Shown one piece after another: positions 1 to 8,376 of a stretch of DNA of 64,000 nt. The stretch comes from Halomonas dongshanensis. GTDB taxonomy: Bacteria > Pseudomonadota > Gammaproteobacteria > Pseudomonadales > Halomonadaceae. Position 1 is the stretch's first letter. Every line of letters starts with the position of its first letter. The position numbers were made by a program, and so were the translations under genes. Location of the stretch: assembly GCF_024790395.1 (NCBI RefSeq), contig NZ_JAJISC010000001.1:310001-374000 (forward strand), given 5' to 3'. The notes under the pieces were generated by a model. That model saw only the letters and a program-made list of their open reading frames with translations. It made no database searches and was not told the origin of the DNA.

Positions 1-75
1 GGTAGCGGGATGGTCAAAGGAGTCGAGCAGCGGCGTCGCCGGACGCTCGCGGGGAATCTCGTCGAACAGCTTCAT
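1..75 (-). CDS. dxs: 1-deoxy-D-xylulose-5-phosphate synthase, N-terminal fragment
   Basis: Only the first 25 codons are inside the window; the rest lies off the left edge. The start reads MKLFDEIPRERPATPLLD, which matches the N-terminus of gammaproteobacterial DXS, the thiamine-diphosphate enzyme that condenses pyruvate and glyceraldehyde 3-phosphate at the head of the MEP isoprenoid pathway. It lies 9 bases downstream of ispA on the same strand, the classic xseB-ispA-dxs order, so the three are probably cotranscribed. Identity rests on the short N-terminus plus this synteny. Confidence 0.85.
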   Translation of the reverse strand, partial: MKLFDEIPRERPATPLLDSFDHPAT

Positions 76-84
76 GGGCATCGT

Positions 85-978
85 CTAGTGGTCGCGCTCG
101 ATCATGTAGTGGGCTAAATCGGCTAGAGGGGCGGCGCGCTCGCCTAAAGGCGCAAGCGCGGCGATGGCCTCGTCGCTCAGCGCTTGAGCGCGCTGTCGGG
201 CTCCCTCGAGCCCTAGCAGGCTAGGATAGGTGGGTTTTTGCCGCGCTGCATCCGCTCCAGAGATCTTGCCTAGGGTCGCGGTGTCGCCGATGACGTCGAG
301 CACGTCGTCGTGAATCTGAAAGGCCAGGCCAATCGCCTCGGCGTAACGGGTCAGCGCTGCCAGGCGCGGGTCGTGATCATCCACCGCCACGAGCCCGCCC
401 AGGCGTACGGCCGCCACGATCAACGCCCCCGTCTTGTGGGCGTGCATGTGGGCGAGAGCGCTGGCATCGGGTAGCCCGCCCACGGCGGCAAGGTCGAGCG
501 CTTGGCCCGCCACCATACCATGGCGACCGGAGGCCTTTGCCAGGGTCTTGATCAGCGCAGACGATCGCGGATGCGCGGCCTCGGCGATGACCTCGAAGGC
601 CAGCGTCTGCAGGGCGTCACCGGCAAGAATCGCCGTTGCTTCGTCGAAGGCCTTGTGCACCGTGGGCTGGCCGCGGCGCAGGTCGTCGTCGTCCATGGCG
701 GGGAGGTCATCGTGGATCAACGAGTAGGCGTGAATGAGCTCGATGGCAACGGCCGGGGCGTCGAGGTCGTCGTCGCTGGCGCCGAGCGAGCGCCCGGCGA
801 GATAGACCAGAAGCGGGCGTAAACGCTTGCCGCCGACCAGCAAACCGTGGCGCATGGCTGCTTCAAGGCGCGGGCTGACGGCGTGCTGATCGTCGAAGAG
901 CGCCGTGAGGGCGGCATCGACGCGCGCATGGCTGGCCTTGCGCAGAGTGACGAGATCGGCGGCGTCGGTGACTACCAT
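85..978 (-). CDS. ispA: (2E,6E)-farnesyl diphosphate synthase (geranyltranstransferase)
   Basis: This cytoplasmic prenyltransferase condenses IPP with DMAPP and then GPP to give farnesyl diphosphate for quinones, undecaprenyl phosphate and haem O. At 297 residues it has the normal family length. Both aspartate-rich Mg-diphosphate sites are visible: the first within HDDLPAMDDDDLRRG near residues 89-103 and the second in QIHDDVLD near residue 235. The GGKRLRP motif near residue 49 binds the substrate diphosphate. The ATG overlaps the end of xseB by 7 bases, which suggests translational coupling, and dxs follows directly. A standard housekeeping gene. Confidence 0.96.
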   Translation of the reverse strand: MVVTDAADLVTLRKASHARVDAALTALFDDQHAVSPRLEAAMRHGLLVGGKRLRPLLVYLAGRSLGASDDDLDAPAVAIELIHAYSLIHDDLPAMDDDDLRRGQPTVHKAFDEATAILAGDALQTLAFEVIAEAAHPRSSALIKTLAKASGRHGMVAGQALDLAAVGGLPDASALAHMHAHKTGALIVAAVRLGGLVAVDDHDPRLAALTRYAEAIGLAFQIHDDVLDVIGDTATLGKISGADAARQKPTYPSLLGLEGARQRAQALSDEAIAALAPLGERAAPLADLAHYMIERDH

Positions 979-1286
979 GGTGGCGTTTCCTCGAGGCCGT
1001 CGTCTTTTGCCTGCTCGCTGGGCAGCGCGGCGTCGAAGGGGGCGACCTTGAGGCGGCCCTGGTCGTCTTCGCTCAGCGCGCGCACCTTGAGTTCGGCCTG
1101 GTCGAGGCGCGACTGGGCGTCACGGGCGAGGTGAATGCCCTGCTCGAAGGCGCCGAGCGCGGCTTCGAGCGACAGCTCGCCGGACTCCAGGCGCTCGACG
1201 ATGCCTTCGAGCCGGGTGATGGTGGCGGCGAAGTCCTCGGGCTCGGCGGGCGAGCGGGGTGTGGTCGCGTCGGTGCTTTCGGTCAT
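972..1286 (-). CDS. xseB: exodeoxyribonuclease VII small subunit
   Basis: Small helical subunit of exonuclease VII, which with XseA degrades single-stranded DNA during mismatch repair and recombination. At 104 residues it is slightly longer than the usual 75-85; the extra length is an acidic, low-complexity N-terminus of about 18 residues and a C-terminal tail. The diagnostic core runs from ITRLEGIVERLESGELSLEAAL through FEQGIHLARDAQSRLDQAE, the XseB coiled-coil signature. It is the first gene of xseB-ispA-dxs on the minus strand and its stop overlaps the ispA start. The large subunit gene is not in the window, which is normal. Confidence 0.93.
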   Translation of the reverse strand: MTESTDATTPRSPAEPEDFAATITRLEGIVERLESGELSLEAALGAFEQGIHLARDAQSRLDQAELKVRALSEDDQGRLKVAPFDAALPSEQAKDDGLEETPPW

Positions 1287-1521
1287 AAAACGTCGCTCAT
1301 CAAAACGTCACTCGTGAAACGGTGCCAGCGGCGATGGTTTGCGCAAAACGCACAGTATACACCCTGGCTTGGGGGGCGTGCCTGCCTTGGCGTCTACGCA
1401 CGGCGGCGTGCGTACTTTTCCTTGCCGTCACCCGGCGTCAGGGTGTTTGGCTGTGCTACCATAGCGCCTCCCGTGAACCGATACACGGCGCCCGTCGCCG
1501 ACCAACGAGGTTGATTCAGCC

Positions 1522-2763
1522 ATGGCCAAAACGTCCCTGGACAAGAGCAAGATCAAGATCCTGCTACTCGAGGGCGTCCACCAGAGCGCGGTGGACAATT
1601 TTCTCAACGCCGGTTACACCAACATCGAAACGCTCTCGACGTCGCTCGACGAAGAGGCGCTGATCGAGAAGATCAGCGACGTTCACTTCATCGGCATCCG
1701 CTCCCGCACCCAGCTCAACGAGCGCGTGTTCGCAGCGGCAGAGAAACTGGTCGGGGTGGGCTGCTTCTGTATCGGGACCAATCAGGTCGACCTTACTGCG
1801 GCGCTCAAGCGCGGCATCGTGGTCTTCAACGCGCCTTACTCCAACACCCGCTCGGTGGCCGAACTGGTACTCGCCGAGGCGATCATGCTGCTGCGCGGCA
1901 TTCCCGAGAAGAACACCCGCGCCCACGAAGGCGGCTGGCTCAAGAGCGCCAAGAACTCGCACGAAGCGCGCGGCAAAACCTTGGGTATCGTCGGCTACGG
2001 CAGCATCGGCGCTCAGCTCTCGGTGTTGGCGGAGTCTCTCGGCTTCCACGTCATCTACTTCGACATCATCACCAAGCTTGGCATGGGTAACGCAAGTCAG
2101 GTGTCTTCGCTCGAAGAGCTGCTGGGTCGCGCCGACGTGGTCAGCCTGCACGTGCCGGATCTCGCCTCCACGCGCTGGATGATCGGCGCCAAAGAGATCG
2201 CGGCGATGAAGGATGGCGCCATCTTGATCAACGCCGCACGCGGCAGCGTCGTCGAAATCGAGCCGCTGGCCGAGGCGATTAAATCGGGCAAGCTCAACGG
2301 TGCCGCCATCGATGTCTTCCCGGTCGAGCCCAAGGGCAATAACGAAGAGTTCCAGAGCCCGCTGCGCGGTCTGGCCAACGTGATTTTGACCCCGCACATC
2401 GGCGGCTCCACTCTGGAAGCACAGGAGAACATCGGCATCGAGGTCTCCGAGAAGCTGATCACCTACTCCGACAACGGTACCACCATCACCTCGGTCAACT
2501 TCCCCGAAGTGGCGCTGCCCGCCCACCCGGACAAGCATCGCTTGCTGCACATCCATGACAACGTTCCCGGCGTCATGTCGCAGATCAACCGCGTGCTGTC
2601 GGAAAACGGCATCAACATCGCTGGTCAGTTTCTGCAGACCAACGAAAGCGTCGGTTACGTGGTCATCGACGTCGACAAGGCTTACGGCGCCCAGGCGCTT
2701 GAGGCCCTGCGCGACGTCGAGCACACGCTAAAAATTCGCGTGCTCTACTCGGCGCAAAGCTAA
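1522..2763 (+). CDS. serA: D-3-phosphoglycerate dehydrogenase
   Basis: Catalyses the first committed step of serine synthesis, NAD-dependent oxidation of 3-phosphoglycerate to 3-phosphohydroxypyruvate, in the cytoplasm. Its 413 residues match the short E. coli-type enzyme. Visible parts are the substrate-binding domain (IGIRSRTQLNE), the Rossmann motif GIVGYGSIGAQ near residue 156, the catalytic-region Arg and Glu segments, the conserved PHIGGSTLEAQENI with its catalytic His, and a C-terminal ACT domain beginning around HRLLHIHDNVPGVM that mediates serine feedback inhibition. It is monocistronic and followed by a strong hairpin. The GAGG upstream of the ATG is 11 bases away, rather far. Confidence 0.96.
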   Translation: MAKTSLDKSKIKILLLEGVHQSAVDNFLNAGYTNIETLSTSLDEEALIEKISDVHFIGIRSRTQLNERVFAAAEKLVGVGCFCIGTNQVDLTAALKRGIVVFNAPYSNTRSVAELVLAEAIMLLRGIPEKNTRAHEGGWLKSAKNSHEARGKTLGIVGYGSIGAQLSVLAESLGFHVIYFDIITKLGMGNASQVSSLEELLGRADVVSLHVPDLASTRWMIGAKEIAAMKDGAILINAARGSVVEIEPLAEAIKSGKLNGAAIDVFPVEPKGNNEEFQSPLRGLANVILTPHIGGSTLEAQENIGIEVSEKLITYSDNGTTITSVNFPEVALPAHPDKHRLLHIHDNVPGVMSQINRVLSENGINIAGQFLQTNESVGYVVIDVDKAYGAQALEALRDVEHTLKIRVLYSAQS

Positions 2764-2804
2764 CCGAGGTCGAACTAGCCTGCGGCTAGCAAAAAGCCCC
2801 GCGT

Positions 2805-2846
2805 AAACGCACGAACGGCCCTTCGAAAGAGGGGCCGTTCGCGTTT
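2805..2846 (+). terminator. hairpin terminator after serA
   Basis: A long stem pairs AAACGC plus CGAACGGCCC with GGGCCGTTCG plus GCGTTT, with a two-base bulge on the left arm and a loop of about ten bases. The T-tract on the plus strand is short. A second small stem (CTAGCC/GGCTAG) lies just before it. Probably the serA terminator. Confidence 0.7.
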
Positions 2847-3072
2847 ATGGGCACATGGCTCAAGAGCGAGGGCAGCCAACAGTGACCAGCGTAGCCGAGA
2901 CGAACTTATTTCCTTGACCCCAACAAGAGTAGCACGGGATTTTATACTAAAGTATTAGTTGTCAGTCATCAGTTAAGTGGTTAGGGTGTGAATACGTGCT
3001 CAATCCTGATTCGGAATTTATAAGATGGGCTGAGCTTAGCGAAATGAAAAACAACGCCAAAGGTCTTCCTCG
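2847..3072 (+). promoter_or_regulatory. AT-rich leader of the TRAP/nitrilase cassette with candidate operator
   Basis: No gene is visible here. Base composition shifts sharply toward A+T, marking the left edge of the cassette. A good -10-like TATACT lies at 2943-2948, but no well-spaced -35 was found (TTGACC at 2914 is 23 bases away). Overlapping the -10 is an inverted repeat ACTAA/TTAGT with a 4-base centre (2946-2959), a plausible operator for the GntR regulator encoded at the far end of the cassette. Both assignments are inference. Confidence 0.35.
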
Positions 3073-3564
3073 ATGAAGATATTAAAGAATGCTGCTCTCC
3101 AAGTGATGCGCTATTTCCTCGTGCTTTGTATGGCTGTCATAACCCTTTTAGTGTTTTCGAATGTCGTGATGCGGTATGCCTTCAATAGCAGTATCTATAT
3201 TGCAGAAGGTATTTCTTCTCTGCTTTTCGTTTGGCTGACGTTTATTGGCGCCGCCCTGGTTCTCTATGAGAAAGGGTTGATCGCTGTCGATGTCATCGTC
3301 GCTCGGCTGCCCAGGCTTTATAGCGAAATATGTCGATTCATCGTCGAGATCGTCATATTGGCAGTAGGGCTTTTGTTGCTTAAGGGTAGTTGGCATCAAA
3401 TGATACTGAATAAGGAGGTTATTTCCAGCTCTACATTGCTTTCATCGGCTTTTCTATATGCTTCTGGCGTCGTTTTTTCGACTTTAAGTTGTTCTTATAT
3501 TGCAGTTTGTATTTTTAAAAGAGTGAGATTGTTACGCCTGAGTTTCAGTGAGTTAAAAAGTTGA
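3073..3564 (+). CDS. dctQ: TRAP transporter small permease subunit (DctQ family)
   Basis: Small inner-membrane subunit of a TRAP transporter, which uses the sodium gradient and a periplasmic receptor to import organic acids. The 163 residues show the four-helix pattern of DctQ, with the signature LLVFSNVVMRYAFNSSIYIAEGIS near residues 25-50 and FVWLTFIGAALVLYEKGLIAVDV near residues 53-75. It opens a cassette in which dctM and dctP follow at 30 and 68 bases. The order Q-M-P is less common than P-Q-M. Codon use is notably AT-rich compared with serA upstream, in keeping with horizontal acquisition. Confidence 0.88.
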   Translation: MKILKNAALQVMRYFLVLCMAVITLLVFSNVVMRYAFNSSIYIAEGISSLLFVWLTFIGAALVLYEKGLIAVDVIVARLPRLYSEICRFIVEIVILAVGLLLLKGSWHQMILNKEVISSSTLLSSAFLYASGVVFSTLSCSYIAVCIFKRVRLLRLSFSELKS

Positions 3565-3594
3565 TGTTAAGCTTTTTTATAGGGAGAGCTCGAA

Positions 3595-4875
3595 ATGACC
3601 GTACTATTCTTTAGCGCTTCGCTACTGGCTTTTCTTGCGCTAGGTACCCCGATTGCGTATGCCTTGATCGTTAGTGGCATCGTGTTGATGTGGCAGATAG
3701 GCTTGTTCGATGGACAGATCATTGCACAAAACATGATCAATGCCGCGAACAGTTTTCCAATGCTGGCCATTCCTCTGTTCATTTTAGCTGGCGAGGTAAT
3801 GAATGCGGGGGGGTTATCGAAAAGAATCGTTCACCTTGCTAAAACGTTAGTGGGCCATCGTAAAGGAGGCTTGGGGTATGTCGTGATCTTTGCTGGCGTG
3901 CTTTTATCGAGCCTTTCAGGCTCCGCCCTGGCCGACGCCGCGACATTGACGGCATTGCTGCTACCCATGATGATCAATTCAGGTTATAGCAAGCCGACCT
4001 CAGCAGGATTGGTCGCTTCAGCGTCCATCATTGGCCCCATCATTCCACCCAGTATCGGCTTTATCGTTTTTGGCGTCGCTACGAATTTATCGATCAGTAA
4101 ATTATTTCTAGCGGGAATTGCTCCGGGGATCATGATCGCAGCGGCTTTATGTGTCGCATGGAATATCATAGCAAGGCGTAACGATTTCGAAGTGCAAGCA
4201 CCTGCTTCCTGGAGTGAAAGGGGGGCGGCACTGTTGGATAGCGTATGGGCGCTATTACTACCTGTCATCATTCTAGTCGGACTTCGTTTTGGCATCATGA
4301 CACCGACGGAAGCCGCTGCGGTGGCCGCCGTATACGCTATAGCCGTGTCCTGCCTCATCTATCGAGAATTGACGCTTTCCATGCTGTCGGACATTGCCTT
4401 TAGTGCGGCAAAGACGTCGGCAGGGGTCATGTTTCTGGTGGCGGCAGCAGCCATTCCCGCATGGATGATCACGATTGCGGATATTCCCGGTCAAATCATC
4501 GGCTTGATCGAGCCCATCATGGATCATCCCAAACTTCTCGTGGCTGCCGTCGTTCTGGTGATATTGATCATTGGTACCGCCATGGATCTTACGCCCACCA
4601 TTTTACTGTTAGGTCCCATTCTGGTGCCGGTCGTTGTCAGCGCGGGTGTCGACCCCATTTATTTCGGTGTCATTTTCATGATTACAGGCGCTATTGGTTT
4701 GATAACGCCTCCCGTAGGGACGGTGCTGAATGTGGTATGCGCCGTCGGACGGCTAGAGTTCAGCGCGTTAACGAAAGGTGTGATGCCATTTTTAATGGCC
4801 GAGATCGTCGTGTTGGCAATCATGATTGCCGTGCCGGAGGTCGTATTGTTGCCCGCTGCCTGGCTATCGAGCTGA
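3595..4875 (+). CDS. dctM: TRAP transporter large permease subunit (DctM family)
   Basis: Large membrane subunit carrying the ion-coupled transport path. It has 426 residues and about 12-13 hydrophobic segments, the standard DctM length. Family features include PMLAIPLFILAGEVMNAGG near residue 55, the SLSGSALADAATL loop near residue 104, PIIPPSIGFIVFG near residue 148 and GLITPPVGTVLNVV near the C-terminus. A Shine-Dalgarno GGGAG lies 8-12 bases upstream of the ATG. It lies between dctQ and dctP in one operon with the downstream enzyme genes, so the transported solute is presumably their substrate. Confidence 0.92.
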   Translation: MTVLFFSASLLAFLALGTPIAYALIVSGIVLMWQIGLFDGQIIAQNMINAANSFPMLAIPLFILAGEVMNAGGLSKRIVHLAKTLVGHRKGGLGYVVIFAGVLLSSLSGSALADAATLTALLLPMMINSGYSKPTSAGLVASASIIGPIIPPSIGFIVFGVATNLSISKLFLAGIAPGIMIAAALCVAWNIIARRNDFEVQAPASWSERGAALLDSVWALLLPVIILVGLRFGIMTPTEAAAVAAVYAIAVSCLIYRELTLSMLSDIAFSAAKTSAGVMFLVAAAAIPAWMITIADIPGQIIGLIEPIMDHPKLLVAAVVLVILIIGTAMDLTPTILLLGPILVPVVVSAGVDPIYFGVIFMITGAIGLITPPVGTVLNVVCAVGRLEFSALTKGVMPFLMAEIVVLAIMIAVPEVVLLPAAWLSS

Positions 4876-4943
4876 CATAAAAAAGCGGTTAACAATTTTT
4901 CAACAACAAGTAAATCACTTTAATACAACGACAGGAAAAAACC

Positions 4944-5939
4944 ATGAAAAAACTATTGATGGCTCTTCTCGTACTCGGTGTGACCTCTTCTGTTCAAGCG
5001 CAGGAGTATCGCAACCATACGATAAAGTTCGCAGCGACTGGGCAAGAAGGGACGCCCCCCGTTCAGGGAATGCATATTTTTGCAGAAAAACTGAGAGAAC
5101 GAAGTGGGGGCCAACTGAATACACGTGTGTTTGCGAATGGTGCTTTAGGCGGGGACGTTCAGGTGCTCTCCTCGCTCAAGGGCGGAGTGGTAGAAATGAT
5201 GGTGTGGAATGCCGGAAATATGATCAATGAGGTTCGAGACTTCGGTATTTTGGACCTGCCTTTCATTTATCAAGATCCCGAGGTCATGGATTCACTACTG
5301 GATGGAGAGGTAGGTGATCACTTGCTGGAGCAGTTGCCCGCGCATAATGTCGTAGGCCTCGCTTTTTGGGAACAGGGCTTTCGGCTTTTGACTAACAATG
5401 CACACGAGGTCGAAACTTTGGAAGACATCGAGGGGCTAAAAATTCGCGTTCAACAAAATCCGCTATTAGTAGATATGTGGAGAGCGCTGGGCGCCAACGC
5501 AACGCCCATGCCTGTCACAGAGCTTTATACTGCGCTTGAAACGGGTGCCGTGGATGGCCAGGAAACAACGGCTCCCTTCATTCTCGGATCCAAGTATTAC
5601 GAAGTTCAGCAATATATAACGCTAACGCGTCATAACTATAACCCACAAATTGTCTTGATCGGAAAGCCATTCTGGGATCGTCTCAACGAAGATGAGCAGG
5701 CGCTAATTATCGATGTCGCCAGAGAGACGGCCATCGAACAGCGAGAAATTTCACGCCGCGCACAAACCGAAGCGCTGGATGAAATTCGTGCAGCAGGAAA
5801 TGTTGTAACGGATGTTAGTGAAGAACAGCGGCAAGCCATGTTGGATACTCAGTCGGACGTTATTAACGAGTATGTTCAAACCTTTGATCCTGAGCTCGTC
5901 GACGATGTTTTCAATGCCGTTGGCTATAGTGTCGATTAA
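4944..5939 (+). CDS. dctP: TRAP transporter substrate-binding protein (DctP family)
   Basis: Periplasmic receptor that delivers the solute to DctQM. The 331-residue protein starts with a cleavable signal peptide (MKKLLMALLVLGVTSSVQA, cut before QEY). DctP hallmarks follow: KFAATGQEGTPPVQGMHIFAEKL with GGQLNTRVFANGALGGD, and the ligand region GLKIRVQQNPLLVDMWRALGA near residues 165-185, whose Arg normally salt-bridges a substrate carboxylate. The conserved LYTALETGAVDGQE follows. The carboxylate-binding Arg supports an organic acid ligand, but its identity cannot be read from the sequence. An AGGA-like site lies about 8 bases before the ATG. Confidence 0.92.
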   Translation: MKKLLMALLVLGVTSSVQAQEYRNHTIKFAATGQEGTPPVQGMHIFAEKLRERSGGQLNTRVFANGALGGDVQVLSSLKGGVVEMMVWNAGNMINEVRDFGILDLPFIYQDPEVMDSLLDGEVGDHLLEQLPAHNVVGLAFWEQGFRLLTNNAHEVETLEDIEGLKIRVQQNPLLVDMWRALGANATPMPVTELYTALETGAVDGQETTAPFILGSKYYEVQQYITLTRHNYNPQIVLIGKPFWDRLNEDEQALIIDVARETAIEQREISRRAQTEALDEIRAAGNVVTDVSEEQRQAMLDTQSDVINEYVQTFDPELVDDVFNAVGYSVD

Positions 5940-5975
5940 TAGTGTCGATTAAAAATCACCTTTGAGTTTTGTATC

Positions 5976-6803
5976 ATGATTATTTCTTACGCACAATTTT
6001 CACCTATCCATGGTGATCCGGTAAAAACAATTGATTTGGTCGCACAAAAAGTCAGTGAAGCCGGTCGCAACAACGCAAAATTGATTGCATTTCCCGAATG
6101 CTTCTTGACGGGCGGTTCTTTCGACTCACGTGAATCGTTAGTGGCTGCTGCCATTAATGTAGAGCGTGGGGACCTGAGTCCTATTTTGGAAGCGGCAAAA
6201 GCGTATGATATTTACGTTGTTGTAGGCTTCTATCAAAAGAAAGGCAGTGACGTTTTTAACTCGGCTGCCTTGATTGGACCAGAAGGGATTGTTGGTATTC
6301 ACCATAAAATGCACTTGCCCTTTATGATCGGGGACCGCTTCACGGATATTCCCGAGGACTTCCAACCTTCGGTTTATCACACGTCAATCGGCAAAATTGG
6401 CTTGGCCATTTGCTACGAAATCCGCTTTCCTGAAGTTTTTCGCGCCCTTGCTCTCGCGGGGGCCGAACTTATCGTTTTACCCGCTGCGTGGCCAGAAGCG
6501 GCCCGCTTGCTACCGGACATTTTTAGTAAAGTAAGAGCTGCAGAGAACTTCACCTACTTTCTGTCTTCCAATCGCAACGACCTAGATGATGGCATGCAAT
6601 TTATGGGGTCAAGTCATCTGATTGGACCTGACGGTACTGAGTTGATCAATAGCGGGATGCAGGACGGAATATTCTATTACGACGCTGACCTGACCCTGGC
6701 TAGAAACAAGTCGATCATTCGAGACCCGGGTGTATACGAAGTACATCCCTTCAAGGATCGTCGGCCCCAAGACTATACGTCATTATCTAGCGAGGTTTTC
6801 TGA
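5976..6803 (+). CDS. nitrilase-superfamily carbon-nitrogen hydrolase
   Basis: A 275-residue enzyme of the nitrilase superfamily, which hydrolyses amides, carbamoyl groups or nitriles through a Glu-Lys-Cys triad. The triad is visible: Glu41 in AFPECFLTGG, Lys111 in GIHHKMHLP and Cys146 in AICYEIRFPE. The Cys context (CYEIRFPE) resembles the Nit2/omega-amidase-like and other amidase branches more than true aryl nitrilases. Its stop overlaps the ATG of the aldolase gene, so the two are translationally coupled. The likely role is removing an amide nitrogen from the imported compound before aldol cleavage; this is inference from context. Confidence 0.85.
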   Translation: MIISYAQFSPIHGDPVKTIDLVAQKVSEAGRNNAKLIAFPECFLTGGSFDSRESLVAAAINVERGDLSPILEAAKAYDIYVVVGFYQKKGSDVFNSAALIGPEGIVGIHHKMHLPFMIGDRFTDIPEDFQPSVYHTSIGKIGLAICYEIRFPEVFRALALAGAELIVLPAAWPEAARLLPDIFSKVRAAENFTYFLSSNRNDLDDGMQFMGSSHLIGPDGTELINSGMQDGIFYYDADLTLARNKSIIRDPGVYEVHPFKDRRPQDYTSLSSEVF

Positions 6804-7603
6804 TGTATACGGGCTCTTTTTTGAATCTGGATAAAAATAGTTTTGGTATCAATGTTTACTCAGCGTCTCCAGCCGTCATTGAAATCGCAGCAAACTGGGG
6901 GCTTGATTTCGTATTCATCGATACCGAGCACAGTGTGACGGGCATTGATGCAATGCTTGAAAAGCTGGTGTTGACGGCCCACGCTGCGGGTATCGCTTCC
7001 TGTATCCGTGTGCCTGATAGCCATGCCGTTTCGCTCAGAAAAACGGTTGAAATGGGGGCCGATGGTATTATTGTACCCCAGGTAAACTCTAAAGATCAGA
7101 TGAAGGCCATTATTGATGCAGTGAAGTTTCCTCCCTTGGGGCGGCGCGGAGGCGATGGGTCGGTCAGAAGCGCGGTCTATGCAAGTCGCGATTTCACTTG
7201 GTCAAGCTATATAGAAAGAGAAAATAGCCGGTGTAAGATTATACCGATGGCTGAGAGCGTCGGGTTTTTCGACAATATTGATTCTATCCTTTCTGTTGAA
7301 GGAATCGATGCTGTTCATTTCGGTCCCGCTGATTTCGCTTTGTCATGCGGATGCCCTGTCGACTACTCGATGAAAGTGCCGGAAATTCGTGAGGCGGTAG
7401 AGATACTGTCGGCCAAGTGTATTGAAAGGAAAATTCGATTGATGCTCGGCTGTGCGCCCGCCACTTCCCAGCAATTTGAAACATTACGTACTTTGGGGGC
7501 ATCCATGTTTTTGGTAGGCAATGATATGGCGTTCATCAATAAAGGATGCGCTGGCGTTCATGAGTTGATATCGATATTTGGGAACACTCATGATGAAAAA
7601 TAA
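6803..7603 (+). CDS. HpcH/HpaI-family class II aldolase
   Basis: A 266-residue member of the HpcH/HpaI aldolase family, metal-dependent enzymes that cleave 4-hydroxy-2-oxo acids or related compounds to pyruvate or another oxoacid plus an aldehyde. Family motifs are present: the FVFIDTEHS segment near residue 36, IRVPDSHAVSLRKTVEMGADGIIVPQVNS with the substrate-binding Arg, MAESVGFFDNIDSIL with the metal-binding Glu, and VHFGPADFALSCG with the metal-binding Asp. The reading frame begins in a TGATG overlap with the amidohydrolase gene and ends 14 bases into the next gene. The exact substrate is not identifiable. Confidence 0.88.
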   Translation: MYTGSFLNLDKNSFGINVYSASPAVIEIAANWGLDFVFIDTEHSVTGIDAMLEKLVLTAHAAGIASCIRVPDSHAVSLRKTVEMGADGIIVPQVNSKDQMKAIIDAVKFPPLGRRGGDGSVRSAVYASRDFTWSSYIERENSRCKIIPMAESVGFFDNIDSILSVEGIDAVHFGPADFALSCGCPVDYSMKVPEIREAVEILSAKCIERKIRLMLGCAPATSQQFETLRTLGASMFLVGNDMAFINKGCAGVHELISIFGNTHDEK

Positions 7604-8282
7604 GCCTTACCCAGACGTGCCAGAAAAACAGCTACGGTTGATGAGCGCTCTTGCAGGCCTACAGCCTTCTTCTCTGGGGCACCATCTTGAAGATTCTTTG
7701 CCTGCCGATATCAAGCTCATGACACCCGCTTCCCTCTGCTTGGGCACGGCCGTGACGGTCTATCAACCCACCAATGATTCGACTCCGGTACACATGGCGA
7801 TTGAGCTTCTTACACCGGGGGATGTACTGGTCATTGATCGTGCAGCAAGCCAGCGTGTCGCCTGCGTTGGAGAAATGGTGGCCACCGCCGCCAAGCTCAA
7901 GGGCGCGAAAGGTATCGTAGTCAACGGACTGATTACCGACCTCGAGCAGGTGTCGACACTAGCAATTCCAGTATTTGCCAGAGGATGTAGCGTGATCACG
8001 ACCCGCGCGCTCTATTCACCAGGCGCTCAATTAGGCGAATCTGTCACGATAGGTGGGATTGAAATTAAAACGGGTGATATTATCTTTGGCGATGCGAATG
8101 GTCTTCTGAGTATCGATCCTCTGGATCCTCGCATTTGGGAGGTGATCGAACTATCGGTGAAAGATGAGATTTTTGAAAAAGAAGCGATGTTTGAGCTACA
8201 ACATGGGACGTCCTTGGCCAGCTTGAACGGAGTGGATCGCGAGCGATTTTTTAGAGATGTTCATAAAAGCCCGGTCTTTTAA
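7590..8282 (+). CDS. RraA-like protein (demethylmenaquinone methyltransferase/HMG aldolase fold)
   Basis: An RraA-family protein of about 230 residues. Enzymes of this fold cleave 4-hydroxy-4-methyl-2-oxoglutarate or 4-carboxy-4-hydroxy-2-oxoadipate to pyruvate and a second oxoacid. The conserved core ELLTPGDVLVIDRAA, the GEMVATAAKLKGAKGIVVNG helix-strand unit and the C-terminal GGIEIKTGDIIFGDANGLL strand are clear. In aldolases of the family the loop usually reads DGxxRD; here it is NGLITD, so the usual catalytic Arg is Thr. It may therefore be a lyase or decarboxylase variant with another substrate. The ATG was chosen because it follows GGGA at a workable distance; an upstream TTG at 7578 is an alternative. 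Confidence 0.8.
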   Translation: MMKNKPYPDVPEKQLRLMSALAGLQPSSLGHHLEDSLPADIKLMTPASLCLGTAVTVYQPTNDSTPVHMAIELLTPGDVLVIDRAASQRVACVGEMVATAAKLKGAKGIVVNGLITDLEQVSTLAIPVFARGCSVITTRALYSPGAQLGESVTIGGIEIKTGDIIFGDANGLLSIDPLDPRIWEVIELSVKDEIFEKEAMFELQHGTSLASLNGVDRERFFRDVHKSPVF

Positions 8283-8295
8283 ACGTAATGGTGAG

Positions 8296-8328
8296 TTTCG
8301 ATTTTAGGTGTCAATTTTTTAATCGAAA
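8296..8328. promoter_or_regulatory. 8-bp inverted repeat before the GntR gene
   Basis: TTTCGATT and AATCGAAA form perfect arms separated by 17 AT-rich bases, in the gap between the RraA-like gene and the GntR gene. It could be an operator for autoregulation or a weak terminator of the upstream genes. The sequence alone does not decide. Confidence 0.35.
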
Positions 8329-8376
8329 AAATGATATTCAAAAAACGTTGTTCAGAGAGGTTTGTTAAAGATATTC

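Noticed and set aside
1564-2724. 386-codon open frame antisense to serA
   Set aside because: It lies wholly opposite a strongly conserved gene; long antisense frames are expected in GC-rich coding DNA, and its composition (rich in D, V, G, R) matches no family.
2914-2948. TTGACC and TATACT considered as a sigma-70 promoter for dctQ
   Set aside because: The spacing is 23 bases, too long for a normal promoter; only the -10-like element is kept as a weak candidate.
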